The notes: generated by a model not told the origin, from the sequence alone. A stretch of DNA of 64,000 nt from Lyophyllum atratum (GCA_014905825.1 JACGCN010000006.1:2294001-2358000); one strand, 5' to 3'; numbered from the stretch's first letter, positions 34,959 through 46,826 are shown. Translations and numbers: made by a program.

Positions 34959-35757
34959 TCACAGCATGAGCGCAGAAATAACACCAAAGAAGGATAAAAG
35001 GAAGGGCACGGCATGATAAGCAATAACACTCGTCGCGTCGTTGGAAGTGGACGCCGGGTTCGTGCTTGTAGCGGTGGTTGTTTTGCTGGCGGACGAGCTG
35101 TGGGATGAGCTGGAGGGAGCTGTACCATTCAACCTTTGCGCATTGCGCTAAGGGGCGAATTGGGGTCAGAAAACGGGAAGAACAGCAAGGGAACGGAAAA
35201 AATTGATAGGCAATGAAAAGTCTCACCTGAAAACCATCAATGGTCTCTGTGCTGCTCTCATTGACATTAATGGCACCAACGCCTCCTTGTGAACACAAGT
35301 TAAAGTCGTAGAACCAAATGGTCGTATTGGCATCGGTCACAGTGTAAGGAAGGTTGGTGATCGCAGTCCCGTTCCCAGCATTTCTGAAGCTGGAGTCAAA
35401 GCCGTTGATCGTGCTATCAGTGTCATGGGCCGGAATGCAGGGCGATGCAAACGTCGACTGTGTGACAGTGTGGTTGCCCTGGGTGACTATAGGTGCCGGT
35501 TGGAATCAGCATTTCTCATGGAGATGGAAGGGATGAGACTTGCAATTGAAGAGAACAATGTCGCCGTTACGAGCGACTACAGTGTTAGGTTGGAAGACCG
35601 TCGTCGCGTCGTTGGTCGTGTTTCCGCCGACAGTGATGACAATGGTTTTGGCATACGTGGACACAAGAGTGGTCAGCTATACAGAGCTTTTAGTGACAGC
35701 ACTGGGCAAAGAGTGAAGCAGACATACCGCAAATATAATAAGGATGAAGCTGCGCAT
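34959..35757 (-). CDS. GPI-anchored cupredoxin-like serine-rich secreted protein
   Basis: Four exons (35757-35728, 35676-35544, 35486-35227, 35147-34959) join in phase to 203 residues. A signal peptide (MRSFILIIFALTTLVSTYA) is split after ten codons by intron 1. The cupredoxin-like domain follows: KTIVITVGGNTTNDATTVFQ, NTVVARNGDIVLFNF, QGNHTVTQSTFASPCIP, INGFDSSFRNAG, TIWFYDFNLCSQGGVGAIN. A Ser/Thr-rich linker and a hydrophobic end (AVPFLLSFFGVISALML) fit GPI attachment at the cell surface. Relatives keep FYC...GHC...GM copper ligands; here these positions read FYD...NLC...GV, so copper binding is probably lost. Intron 2 (35487-35543) begins with GC (AATT/GCAAGT); the others are GT-AG. A TATATA element lies about 77 bp upstream. 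Confidence 0.85.
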
Positions 35758-35833
35758 GGTAGCAGAGCGAGGGAGGGGTGGTTGAGGAGGGGGAATGAGG
35801 GGACCAGGGGCTCGAAACGTGCCATCGCGCTGG

Positions 35834-35839
35834 TATATA
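35834..35839 (-). promoter_or_regulatory. TATA element of the cupredoxin-like gene
   Basis: On the minus strand the bases read TGCTATATACC, about 77 bp upstream of the ATG at 35757. Position and sequence suit a core promoter. Confidence 0.4.
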
Positions 35840-35976
35840 GCAGGGAAGCACGAGCGCAACGTAAACGAGCTAAAAGTGCGTAATGGATGACAACATCATC
35901 TGCTTCCTTCACCCAATCAGTGCACGACGTATGAGGCTCCCATCAGGTCGAGAGTGTAATGGTTTGAGTCTTAAAG

Positions 35977-35994
35977 CTTAAGCTTAAGCTTAAG
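35977..35994. repeat. Triple CTTAAG palindrome
   Basis: CTTAAGCTTAAGCTTAAG is three head-to-tail copies of a six-base palindrome, so the whole 18-mer is self-complementary. It lies in the divergent intergenic region between the cupredoxin-like gene and the arrestin-like gene. It could be a protein-binding site or chance. Confidence 0.5.
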
Positions 35995-36317
35995 GGATCA
36001 TAAGAAGTGAGTTGTGAGTTCCAACACTCACGCCTACTCTGGACGTACCTGCGTTCCATCATGGCTAGACGGGCATTCGGGACTCGGGAGGCTATGAGTA
36101 CAAGCACGTTGGTTGGGGATAGCAAGTGAACTGCAACATGTGCTTCTCATGTCAAAAATACTTCCGAGATCCGATCCGATATCATCTCCGGAAATGCAAT
36201 CGAAATTCGGTCCGACATACTTGACCTAGAGTCACAAAGTTTCTTCTGCTGATCCCCGGCCACTTTTATACCTCTCTTTATACCTCTCATTCCCCCCAGC
36301 CGCTACCTTCTGGCGGA

Positions 36318-38965
36318 ATGGCCGACAAGAAGAACCCGTTGACGATCCGTCTCACCGAATCTGCCGTTTTCCTGAGGTCAGATGCAACTGGGCGGCCAAC
36401 TCGCAGCCAGGAATCGCGCCCCTCCATGTTGCGTGGTCTACTGATATTGGAGCTATCCAAGCCTACTAGAATAACAAGTATCGAATTGGAGTTGGTTGCC
36501 AAGAGCAGTACGGCATGGCCTGAAGGTATGTATATCTCCCCTCACCTACCACCAAATGTTCTGATTTACGACGCGGTACCAGGCATCGGCGCACGGAGGA
36601 CAGAAATCACCGAGGAACACAAGCTTTTTCACTCTGAGACCGTTTACTTCCGTGCAGGAAAAGTGCAGACGCGCCGCAATTCCTCGGTTGGCCCAGGTGT
36701 GGCCGCCTACGGCCACGGTGAAGCAGGTTACGAATCAGACGATCTGCATATACCCTCTTATACCCCCAGAAACGATCAAGAGGTAGCATACGCTGAGCCT
36801 CGCGCTCTCTACAATACTGGTTCTCTGAGGCGTAACCCTCGACGCTTAAGCGCAGACAGTTCCTTCTTCCAGCGCGTGCCTCTATCTCACGAAGAGTTTC
36901 CGGCTCCGCCAACTCCCCCTTACTCTCCCTTTTCGCACCCATCATCTCCCACTAGTGAGCGACAATCCCTCTCCTCTGCGCAGACGCTAGAGGAATTTCG
37001 CAACTCGTTAAATGCTGGACTTTGGAACTCTAGGAGTAAGCTCACTGTGTTCTACGGCATTTCTGATTATGCTGACCGCGACTTGTAGGTCGTTCCAGTG
37101 GAGTCACACCTACCACCTCCAGTGTCCGATCTTATCGTACCGACGCCCCTCTTTCCCGCAGGCCGAGTATTGAAGATGTCCCTGAGAATGAACTAAGTCC
37201 AAGCACACCCAGGCATTTCTCGCGGCCATCATCACGACCAGGCTCACGCCCTACATCTCGCCCCGCTTCCCGCACTCCTTCGCGTCCTCCAAGCCCCGTA
37301 GGATCACCCTCAAGTCCAACACCCGGAGAACGTCGAGGCAGGACAGGTTCTCGATCGCGCTTCAGTCTGTCGTCCGTTTCTAGTGTTCTCATAGACGCTG
37401 TACGATCAAGCTCTCCAAAAACGGCGCTCTTCCCCGAGTCAAACGAACGGGTTGGCGATGATGAGAAGACGCGTCGCGGCAGGACCAAGGAGAAGGGTAA
37501 ATATATCCAGAGCCCCAGTACATCGGCCGTGCGGCCCCACTCGAAGGAGAAATCCGCGTTCAGTAGGATCGGGGATATGCTGAAGCTCGATCACGATGAA
37601 ACCCCAGCGGAAAACGGATGGAAGGAATTTAAGAAAGGTGAACAGTTTCACCATTTGGGTCTAGTAAAACTAATACCTCAGAGTTTAGGAACGTACACCT
37701 ATCCTATATCCTTTTCGATACCATCAAATTCCCCTCCGACCCTCCGATGCAACTATGGTACGGTAACCTGGCGACTTCGGGCTACAGTTCATCGTCCAGG
37801 CGCCTTCAAGGCCAAGCTAGCGGCTAGTCGCGAAGTTATCGTGATAACTTGTCCTACCGAAGATGACACTGAAAACACGGAAAATATAATCGTAGAGCGC
37901 CACTGGGATCAGCAATTGCAATACCTTATTTCCGTATCCGGGCGCAGTTTCTATATTGGCGGGACAGTACCAATCACGTTCACTCTAATGCCTTTGTCAA
38001 AAATGAAAGTTCATCGGATCTCCGTCTTCATTGAAGGCAAGTCCCAGCACCCTTCTTGCCGCTTATGACCTGCAATAAGAAGCTAAGAAGCCTGAGATAT
38101 TTAGAACGGATCGACTATTATACCCACATGAAACGCATCGCTCGAACGGACCCCCCTACACACATTGCCCTTCTCTCTATCAAGGAGCAAGGGAAACATG
38201 GTGGACACATTCTTCCCCTGGACTCGGACGACGTTGATGCCTTTAGGAATTCCTCCCTCTTCGCGCTTGTGACACCGGACGACGATCCATCCGAGATGGC
38301 GTCGAGTCTAATGGGTCCTGGCCCGTGGAATTTCCACCAGGACCTTCAGCTTCCGACATCATGCAGCGTAATGCGTATAACAAATAAAAATCGGAGGAGC
38401 AATGTGGTGATCACACATCAACTCAAATGTGTTATGCGAGTTGAACGCGGTGACGATCTTCATCTCGACCCAAAGACTGGGAAACGGAAGCTATTTGACA
38501 TCGTGATACAGACACCAATACACATCCTATCTGTGAGTTCTGTATCTCTCTTGACCATCCTCCTTCCTCTGTCCTTACAAGGACAACATCCTATCTATTT
38601 AGTGCAGGTGCAATCCAGAATGGTCATCGCTTCCCCGCTATTCAGAATCATTCGAGGATACCTCTACCGTTGTGCCCAGGTGCCCCTGCGATGTACGACG
38701 CGCTGAAGAAGCACGAATACGTTCCATTATGCGACCCTCCGCGTTGGAACGGATGACCTCAAGACAGTCGGCGGATTCGTTTGCATCTGCAGCTGAGACC
38801 AGCCCGGTGAGCCCCGGGATGATGCCTTCCCTCCGTTCAGACGACTCCCTCTACAGCCGGAGCAATCAATATGAGCGGCTTATCTCTGGGCAGGAGAGCG
38901 AGATGGGTGAAGCGCCGCCCACCTACACGGCTTGTCTTGGGTTGTTCTCGCAGCAGTCTCATTGA
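36318..38965 (+). CDS. Arrestin-related trafficking adaptor with PPxY motif
   Basis: The N-terminal arrestin half (LTIRLTESAVFLRSDATGRP, LLILELSKPTRITSIELELV, ARRTEITEEHKLFHSETVYF) is interrupted by a Ser/Pro/Arg-rich linker of about 300 residues. It then resumes with GTYTYPISFSIPSNSPPTLR, YGTVTWRLRATVHRPGAF and the C-terminal arrestin half (PITFTLMPLSKMKVHRISVF, ERIDYYTHMKRIARTDPP, LPTSCSVMRITNKNRRSNVV). The C-terminus has a PPTY motif (PPxY), which recruits Rsp5/Nedd4 ubiquitin ligases, so the protein probably marks plasma-membrane transporters for endocytosis. At least five introns; the one at 38037-38104 starts with GC (AAG/GCAAGT) and is the only junction that restores FIE-ERIDYY. The exact last residues are less certain. 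The long disordered insert is common in fungal family members. Confidence 0.88.
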
Positions 38966-39285
38966 GGGCGATGTACCCGCACTGGGTTGTTACAGGATGG
39001 ACTTGGTTCGAGCTAAATTATCTTTTTCGGGACTCTGGTGAAAAGAGGTGTTGGTATTTCTATGTTATACTGAGTACATAGGGTAATTTTGTAGTGGAAT
39101 GTTGATTTTATACCAGGCAGCGCTCCTGTCGAATGACCCTGGCAAAGACCTGCCGGACTGATGGGTGACCTGAGTATTGGGTAGTTGATTATAGGTAGAT
39201 GATTATATAGAGTACAGCGGATATAGATGTGACATGGCCAAATAAATTAGTCTAACGATGGTCCTAGTCCTCCCTGAAATGCTTG
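38966..39285. other. Convergent 3' flanks
   Basis: AT-rich sequence between the stop codons of the arrestin-like gene and TIM22. No gene is seen. Confidence 0.4.
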
Positions 39286-40075
39286 TCAATACAGCATTAT
39301 AATTTTTATGGTGAAAACGCACTCTGGAGTTTCCCGACGCATGAAAAGCAAGTCAATCGCCGCGGAGAACGCGGCGAACGCCAGACCACCACCAAGTGCA
39401 GCTTTTGGTCCCGAGTTACGTGCCAGGACACCGCCCGCCACGAATCCCGACGCAACCGAATTGTAAATATCGTTTTTAGCGCGGTACTGATAGAATTCGT
39501 GGTAAGCACCAATAAATGACAACGCAAAGCAATACCACGCACCGACTCGATCACACACTCTATGCCGGCAAACAAGGCGCCCACCTTCCCGAAACCTTTT
39601 CCACTCGACCACATACCCCTTCCCATCTCCTTGAAGACTTCGCGCGCCTTTTGCGTCGTGTTCAGCCCTGCTTGCGACTGCTGCCGCAATATGGGATCTT
39701 CGTATGCAAACGAAGCGGACATAAGTGAGAAGAACGCTCCAATACCAAAGCCTATGAAAAGTTTAGAATTGCGGGCTTTTCCAGAGAGAGCTAAGGCCCG
39801 AATACGCACCAGCACCACCAGCCAAAACGGTTTTCACCGCGCAGGACTCCATAGCCATCCCAGTATAGCGCTCCCATTTCTTGGTCTGTTGGATTGCAGC
39901 TCGGTCCTCCTCGGTAAAGCCAGGTGGGAGCGGCTCCTTTCCGGAAGCATAGATAGGGACAGCACCAGGATAGCTTGGAGACCCACCGTTCATCGCCTTC
40001 CAGAACACGTCGGATTTATTCAACAACTTGGCACGCAAGTCCGAAATTTCTTGCCGGTTGTTTGATGTTGCTTGG
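39286..40075 (-). CDS. TIM22: Mitochondrial carrier translocase subunit TIM22 (5' end unresolved)
   Basis: TIM22 forms the twin-pore channel that inserts carrier proteins into the mitochondrial inner membrane. Exons are 40075-39810, 39751-39543 and 39486-39286, with 58- and 56-base GT-AG introns. The first visible exon reads [40 protein letters not shown] and [20 protein letters not shown]. Exon 2 continues [20 protein letters not shown], then [20 protein letters not shown] and CVIES. Exon 3 continues [40 protein letters not shown] and FMRRETPE. The Tim17/22/23 pattern with four glycine-rich helices is clear. Family members begin with a short leader; an acceptor (GTGCAG) at 40076 suggests a further 5' exon I could not fix. 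Alternatively translation starts at the in-frame ATG at 39993. Confidence 0.9.
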
Positions 40076-40343
40076 CTGCACCATTATCGGCCGGCTAACT
40101 TCGAATTGTTCTTTCACAAGTCCCGCATTCAATACTCGAGAACTTGGGAGCAACGTCTTATCTGAGTCAAAGATATGCTCTTGATTATGGCCTACGTATG
40201 GTACAATATGGCTTTCATTTCAATTCCGAGTTTCACGATGATGGGAACACGTTCCCTGAAGAAAACGTATGCTAAGATTGTCCCTGTTCATAGAAAACGA
40301 TGTTTCGAGACGGTCATTAACCGAATATAGTACAACACTACGG

Positions 40344-41561
40344 TCAAAATGCCGTCCAAATCGAATCCCTATTCTCCAGCACTAACCCATCAAGAAACGT
40401 GATTCTCCAAAGCTGAGGACATGCGGCCACCCATTCTTTTGCTTGCCCCATCTTGGCGTCGTATGGAAGCACCCACGATCCATGGGGGTGTTGATCTGCG
40501 ACATGCCACGAGTAAAAATTCAGTTGTGATAAGCCGGGAACCAGAGAGAGGATGTTTCTAATTTCTGGATCTTGCTGTATGCCGTATTTAAAATTAGGTG
40601 GCGTTCCATGATGAGACTCTTCGGATGAGACTCACAATCCGGCTGGGAGATTGGAGCTTGAAGTTTAACCACTTGACTTTGGGGAAACCCAGAGCCATGT
40701 CCTTCACGATTTTCGCGATGAGGGTTAGATCAGAGAAATCTCTCAGATAGATGGAAACCTGAGAAACCCTTTCTTTGCCCGTATGAAAGATACGAGCAAG
40801 ATCCTGGTCGAACGAATCTGCCAAGGTTTTGAAGATGCATGTAGAGCTGCCAAGAGAGAAGGCGGGGAATACACCGACATGATCAAAGAAACGGAGGGAA
40901 TTTGGACGTTCCAAAGCGAAAACCTCTGGGTGTGGTAAGTGAAGAGCATCTAGGCGCTGCAGAACCTTCAGCAGTGGTTCGCATCCACTCCAACTGTAAG
41001 TGTATATTCCCGTTAACAGTAGCTTAGGCTGGTTCTCAAAGATTCCAGCAAGATCGAGTCGAGGGTCGCAGTAAAGAGTGTGCAGCCGAAGATTATTATC
41101 TCTGTGCGCGGATCCGTCATCAGTCACTGAACGGATTGGAAAGAGAGTGGAGACCAAGCTCACCGCAGAGAGTTGTTGATCTGCTCATCTAAAGAGCGAA
41201 GCTCTCCTCTCCACAACTTTATGCGCAGGTCGGACAAAGCACTCATATGACCAAGAGCCTTCGAAAGCGATCCGATTACCCTGCGATTCTCTTCCCTCCA
41301 GTTAGGACAAAATCCGACGATCAGCGAATGTACAAGGGAAGCCTTTTCTGGATTTTTGGATAACGTGTCCAGACAACTGACTTGTTTCGAGCCCGTTTGC
41401 ACAGAAAGATTGTGGTAGAGCAGCCTCTCTGCTTCCCGTTGGTATGAAGTGTGGACACGCGCTAGACAACTCAAGTCTCTGGGCGTGCAGAAACTTATGA
41501 TGTGGTGCTTGAGTTCTTGGGGAAGTATCTGCATAAGGTTCCTGGTTTCGCGTGAGTTCAT
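40344..41561 (-). CDS. F-box protein
   Basis: The start ATG at 41561 gives MNSRETRNLMQILPQELKHH; an upstream in-frame ATG near 41642 is possible. The F-box-like segment is IISFCTPRDLSCLARVHTSY, followed by LLYHNLSV. Three coding parts join at a GT-AG intron near 41101-41161 (NNSL-R-DNNLRLHTLYCDPR) and another near 40573-40616 (LIRR-QDPEIRNILSLVPG). The C-terminal part reads LSQLNFYSWHVADQHPHGSW and EWVAACPQLWRITFLDGLVL before TGA at 40344-40346. Scattered leucine-rich segments suggest a degenerate LRR receptor of an SCF ligase. The order and the closing ACPxLxxITFLDG are typical of Agaricomycete F-box families. Confidence 0.78.
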
Positions 41562-42603
41562 TGCACAAACAAGACGATGGGAGTCATGTAAGCCTACCTT
41601 TTCCTGGCGCGAAGGTTCACACAACATTCTGGGTCCCGTCAATGCACCACCTCAAAAAGATATATGGTCCCTCACAGTGAATGGCCAAGTGGGAAACCCA
41701 ACATAACGGATCGAAGTATGAAGATACCCCTTACGTCTACAATGGAAGAAAGGACGACGGAGTAGGTCTATGGGCTGCTCTGAAGGATGCCTTGGTATCC
41801 GTTCTACTTCTATCGGAGTTTCGGCCGTTGACTCGATCGACTGAATCGACTGCCTCAATTCACCGCTGGCTGTCACACGACAACTTGTTGTCAAATCCTG
41901 ATCGTTGACTTCCCCTTCTCCTCCTCCACTTTCGATGTTGCGTAAAATAAAGAAATCAGCACGGCATGCCAAACAGGTTTAGACGTCCCCCAACCCTTCC
42001 AGATGTATCCCCTCATCGTAACCAGCTTGTAAGTTTGATATAAATATTGGGGGTGCCGTCGCTCGGTAATATGGCAGATTCCATTGCCCTTGCAACATCG
42101 TTCGCGGTACTTTTGCATCTGCATACTCGAATATCGAATAGACCCCAAATCCACTTCTGAGGTGTTCCGAAACCAGTCGAATCGAGTAATTCGGAGTCGC
42201 GTGTGGACTCCAGAGCCTGCGGATGATAGTTTCGGCGCATCACATCCCGGAGCAATTCTGGACTCTTTCCGCAGCCCAGTGCCCTGGAATTCTGGCTTGG
42301 TTTGGGGTGCTAGAGTAGCATGTATTTTATCCCGTACCCCACTTCCATACGAGTTAGGACAGCATTGAGCTAAGGCGGAGAACCAAGGCCGAGCTAGCAC
42401 CGGTTTGAAATCAGTGACGGCATGAACGGCAGACAAGGATTTCTTTCACAAAGACCACGTTTTGTCCATTCCTCTCTCCAGGCAGCCGTTTGGCCTTCGC
42501 AAGCTCCACAGCTTCAAGTCACTCTTTCCCTCATTTAACGACCTTCCCTGATCCCCCTCATTACGCCCTTCAATTATCTCTAAATCACCATTACGCTTTC
42601 GAC
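41562..42603. other. Divergent intergenic region, doubtful minus ORF
   Basis: A 181-codon minus-strand frame (41891-42436) is the only long frame, but it starts without an ATG, is Cys/Arg-rich without domain features and occupies the expected promoter of the channel gene. I do not call it. Otherwise nothing was seen. Confidence 0.3.
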
Positions 42604-45600
42604 ATGTCAGGCATTACAGATGAAGCTGGCAAGCTCATTAGTGACAATGCCCGGACGCTGGCGCCCGCGGCAGTAGGATCTCAAGTGGCATTGATGAGTG
42701 TTATTTCTGTGAGTAGTACAACGAGTTATGGTGGGCCCTGCAATCAGTGCTGAACCCTATGCATTCTCAAAGGTTGTGACGATCCTTGCATTCAACCTTC
42801 TGCGTCCAAGCAACAAAGTACGACCCTGCGCCAGGTATCCTCAACATCTATTCATTTACTTCTCCAGATTATCTATGAGCCGAAAGTCAAATATCACGTC
42901 GGTAACAAGCCTCCACCCCGGATTTCGGACGGCCTCTTCGGCTGGCTTCCTCCCCTACTGCACACCAAGGAACCAGAGCTACTCGATAAGCTTGGCCTCG
43001 ATGCTGTCGCCTTTCTGCGGTTCAACCGCCTCATGCGCTGGCTATTTGGTGGTGTTGCAGGCCTGGCATGCGCAGTCCTCCTTCCCATCAACATCACGTA
43101 CAACCTAAAGAACGTCCCAGCCAAGAAGAGAGATATTCTTAGCATGTTGACCATTCGAGACGTCGGTGGTACCCTGCTCTATGCCCACGTTGCAGTGACA
43201 TATCTCATCACTCTGATGATCATTGGTTTCGTGCATATCCACTGGCGAGAGATGGTCAAGCTTCGGCATGCATGGTTCCGCTCCCCAGAGTATCTGGAGT
43301 CCTTCTACGCCCGGACCCTTACAGTGCTGCGCGTCCCGAAGAAGAACCAAACCGACGAAGGACTAAAGGCTATCTTCGATTCAACGAAGGTGCCTTATCC
43401 AACAACGAGTGTGCACATCGGCCGCAAAGTCGGCAAACTGCCGCAGTTGATTGACTATCACAACGCTACCGTCAGGGAATTCGAAGCTGTTCTTGTCAAA
43501 TACCTAAAGGGCGGAAAGCTTGGTCGCAAGCGGCCGACAATACGAATCGGCGGGACTTGCGGAATGGGAGGCATGAAGAAGGACGCGATCGAACACTATA
43601 CGTAAGTCTTACCTCGGGCTTTTGGGTCCTTGCTTCAAGTCCTTTCGCATATCCTTCTAGTACAAAGCTTCAGCGTACCGAAGGAGCCATTGAGGAATAC
43701 CGCCGGCAAATAGACACGCGCAAAGCGGAGAACTATGGCTTTGCCAGCATGGCTGCTGTTCCTTACGCACATGTAGTGGCCAAGAAGCTCAGAGGCAAAC
43801 ACCCCAAGGGTACCAAGATCGAGCTTGCACCAAATCCCAAGGACATTGTATGTGTTTACCTTCCTATCCTCTGCTGTCGAGCGCCAATCATCCGGGATGT
43901 CGCAGATCTGGGAGAACATGAACAAGTCTGAAGGAGAATTAGCTCGCAAGAAGGCCATCGGCTTCTTATGGCTAGCTTTGGTTTGCTTCTTCAATACCGT
44001 GCCCCTCTTCATCATCTCCATCCTTGCCAATCTCGAATCGGTATGTCCGAAACCTGCCTGACCGTTTTCATGGTATGATCTCATGCCATCCTAGCTTCGC
44101 GTATATGTTCCGTTCCTCGACGAGTGGGCCAATGCTTCTCCTCACTCCTTCGCATTTATTTCCGGTGTCCTGCCTCCGACCGTCTCTGGACTTTTCGGTT
44201 TCTTCCTTCCAATCGTCATGCGTTGGTTAACACAGGTATGTAATTAGCGGAGCATATGTGATGCCTTCAAACTTATTGTGCGCTAGTACATGGGAGCCTT
44301 GACGCACTCCAAACTGGACCGAGCAGTCATTGCTCGCTACTATACCTTCTTGGTGATCAGCCAGCTTGTCATCTTCACCCTGATTGGTGTCATCTTCAGT
44401 CAGTAGACCCCTTGCATGCGGCGCTCGACTTGCTCAACTACCCTTTCTAGATTCGGTCAAGGAGATCGTTGAACAGATTGGGCAGAAAGCGAGCTTCGCG
44501 GAGATCATTGACCACCTGCATAGTAAGGCAACAGCCATCCATCTTTTTACAGATAAATATCGACGGCCCGGATATAGCGCTCCCTCAAACTGTTCACAGG
44601 ACGTACATCAACCAAGCATCCTACTGGTTGACTTTCTTCCCGTGAGTTTACCTCTCTTTGTCCTTCCACGACTCGGACATATCGTGCATATAGGCTGCGA
44701 GGTTTCCTCGTAATCTTTGATTTGGCGCAGATCATCAATCTGGTTTGGATCTCGTTCAAGACTCAGTTCGTATTCCGTGATTCTACTGGCAAGTTGTGCT
44801 GTGAACTAGAACCGTCTACAGTGCGTTCGGTAGAACCCCCCGGGATATCAGGGAATGGACACAACCCCCTGAGTTCCAGTATGCTATATACTAGTAAGTT
44901 CGATCCTTGACCTTATCAAGTGCTTTTGCTGACCAACATCCTCAGTTCCAATATTGTGAGCCACGTTTCTGGACACTAGATTCTCGTGTTGGTTGACTTA
45001 CACTTCGTGTCTTAGCTATTCATGGCTGCCGTTGGTTTGGTATTTGCGCCTCTTGCACCACTGGTTGTTGTAGCCGCCGCTATTGTGTTCTGGATAGGCT
45101 CCTGGGTTTACAAGTACCAACTCATGTTCGTCTTTGTTTCGAAGGTCGAGTCTGGCGGTGTACGTGTCAATTTTACTTTCCTTTAATCAAGTCTGACTTT
45201 ATCGTTGACAGCGGCTCTGGAATGTGGCCATCAACCGATTGTTGTTCTCGGTTCTGCTGATGCAACTCCTAATGGTCCTCAGTATGTTCAATTCTTTTGA
45301 GCTTGATCGTTTAAACACTGATGACCCTGCCACTCTCAGCTATCGGCCTCCAGTATCGCTTCAGGTCACTGCAATGGCTTTCTACGATACCGCCTATACT
45401 CTTTATCATAGCTTTCAAGGTCTACATCAACCGTGTCCACCTCCCCGCGTTCCAGTATTTCATTCCCACGGAAGATGAGATCAGGCTTGCTCGAGTTCAC
45501 TCTGAACGTGCCGATGCGCGGGGTAACAGGCTAGGAAAGCGCTTCGGCCATCCTGCACTCCACGCCGACCTGTTCACTCCGATGTTGCACGCGAAGATGA

Positions 45601-46397
45601 TGCCGCTGCTCAGTCAGGTGTATCAAGGGAAAATTGCCAGAGACGAAGCCAAAATGGAGGAATATGGTGGTCAGAAGCTGGAGGCGCAGGTCGTCCCTGG
45701 CGGTATCAAGATTGCTGCTGTCTCCCAGGTACGTCTACTTCTATGTTTCATGCGAGCGCATCTCACTCATGGTGATCACAGAACGATCTTGAATACGACC
45801 CGGCCTTATACCAACGTGATAGAGGAGAACTGGACTGGGACGCGCGATCGATGGCATCAACCGTCATGTACGATGGGACGGAGCGATCGAAATCGCCCTT
45901 CCACCACACAGGCTCGCCTTCAGTCTCCAAACTGGCTGGATATGACCGCTACCTGGCTGGTGGTCCTCAACATCAACATCAACAATCCGACATCGAGCTC
46001 TCGAAAATGGACTCGATGCAAGAGCCTTTGCTCGACCCGCGTGCATTCGACTATTACCAGCAGCAACAGGCGTTTGCGTCACAGCAATCTCTCAGTCTCT
46101 CCATACCACCTTCGATGTATCAAGATCCCTTAGGAAGCAGTAGAGAGGCAGCCACACATCGTCCGCAAGAAAGAAGTTACTCGCCCTACCCATCAGAGCA
46201 GAGCCCCGCTTACTCCCCCCTTACTCCCCCGCACAATCACCCGCACAATCCCCCGAACCCCAATATCAACCCTACCAACAAGTACGAGCTCAATCGCCGG
46301 GGCAACAATATCCGCAGCGGCAGCCTTCACCATACGCCCAACATTCGCGACAGGGTAGCAACAATAATATGGCTGGTCGCGGCGCACATAGAGTTTA
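42604..46397 (+). CDS. DUF221/OSCA-TMEM63-type calcium-permeable channel protein, probable frameshift near C-terminus
   Basis: Large multi-exon membrane protein of the Csc1/OSCA osmosensitive channel family, probably in the plasma membrane. In order: VALMSVIS-VVTILAFNLLR (helix 1), IIYEPKVKYHVGNKPPPRIS, WLPPLLHTKEPELLDKLGLD, AVAFLRFNRLM, LLPINIT, LYAHVAVTYLITLMIIGFVH, RTLTVLRVPKK, the cytosolic domain with GGMKKDAIEHYT and IWENMNKSEGELARKKAIGF. Then come the DUF221 core helices, YINQASYWLTFFP-LRGFLVI, NILFMAAVGLVFAPLAPLVV, FIPTEDE and a disordered Gln/Ser/Pro tail. At least 13 introns; exon 44946-44955 is only 10 bases. The tail frame changes at the C6 run 46215-46220. One more C would give a Gln-rich tail stopping at 46397; as given, the frame runs to about 46432. 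Confidence 0.88.
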
Positions 46398-46692
46398 ATC
46401 TTCCATCATATCACATCATTAATACTCTATAGAACTATCGGGTACTCGTTGCTTCATCTCTTGGGTCGTTCTGCGTTTTCTCTCTGCCTCCAAACATTGA
46501 CTGTTGGTTTACTTGGAGTCACGCATGGACCGTGTATTGTACTGGGACTAAGTAGATTTATACACTATATAGCTTTACATTTGCGAATTCTTGAGACTGA
46601 TACTGCAAGTCTCGACAGGCTAACCTTCGTTTACTTGTCAGCGGATGGTAGCCAGAGAAGCTGACTAGATAGATACCAAGATAAACAATCTC

Positions 46693-46813
46693 TAATACGT
46701 ATACAAAGGTACAACCTGGGTACAACAGACAAAACATATCGACGAACACTAACCCCAGTAATACGTATACAAAGGTACAACAGTCATACATATCGACGAA
46801 CACTACCCCAGTA
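46693..46813. repeat. Two-copy tandem repeat, units of about 66 and 55 bp
   Basis: TAATACGTATACAAAGGTAC occurs at 46693 and 46759, and CATATCGACGAACACTA at 46735 and 46789. The second unit lacks about 11 bases. It lies between the convergent stops of the channel gene and the SAP-like gene and runs into TATATAAA. Confidence 0.75.
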
Positions 46814-46826
46814 TATAAAAGAAAAA

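Noticed and set aside
41891..42436. 181-codon minus-strand open frame
   Set aside because: No ATG at its start, no domain, odd Cys/Arg-rich composition, and it sits in the expected promoter of the DUF221 gene.
44522..44564. Apparent frameshift in the DUF221 gene near HLH/NIDGPD
   Set aside because: Choosing the later acceptor (GATATAG at 44577) joins HLH-T-LPQTVHRTYINQ in phase, so no break is needed.
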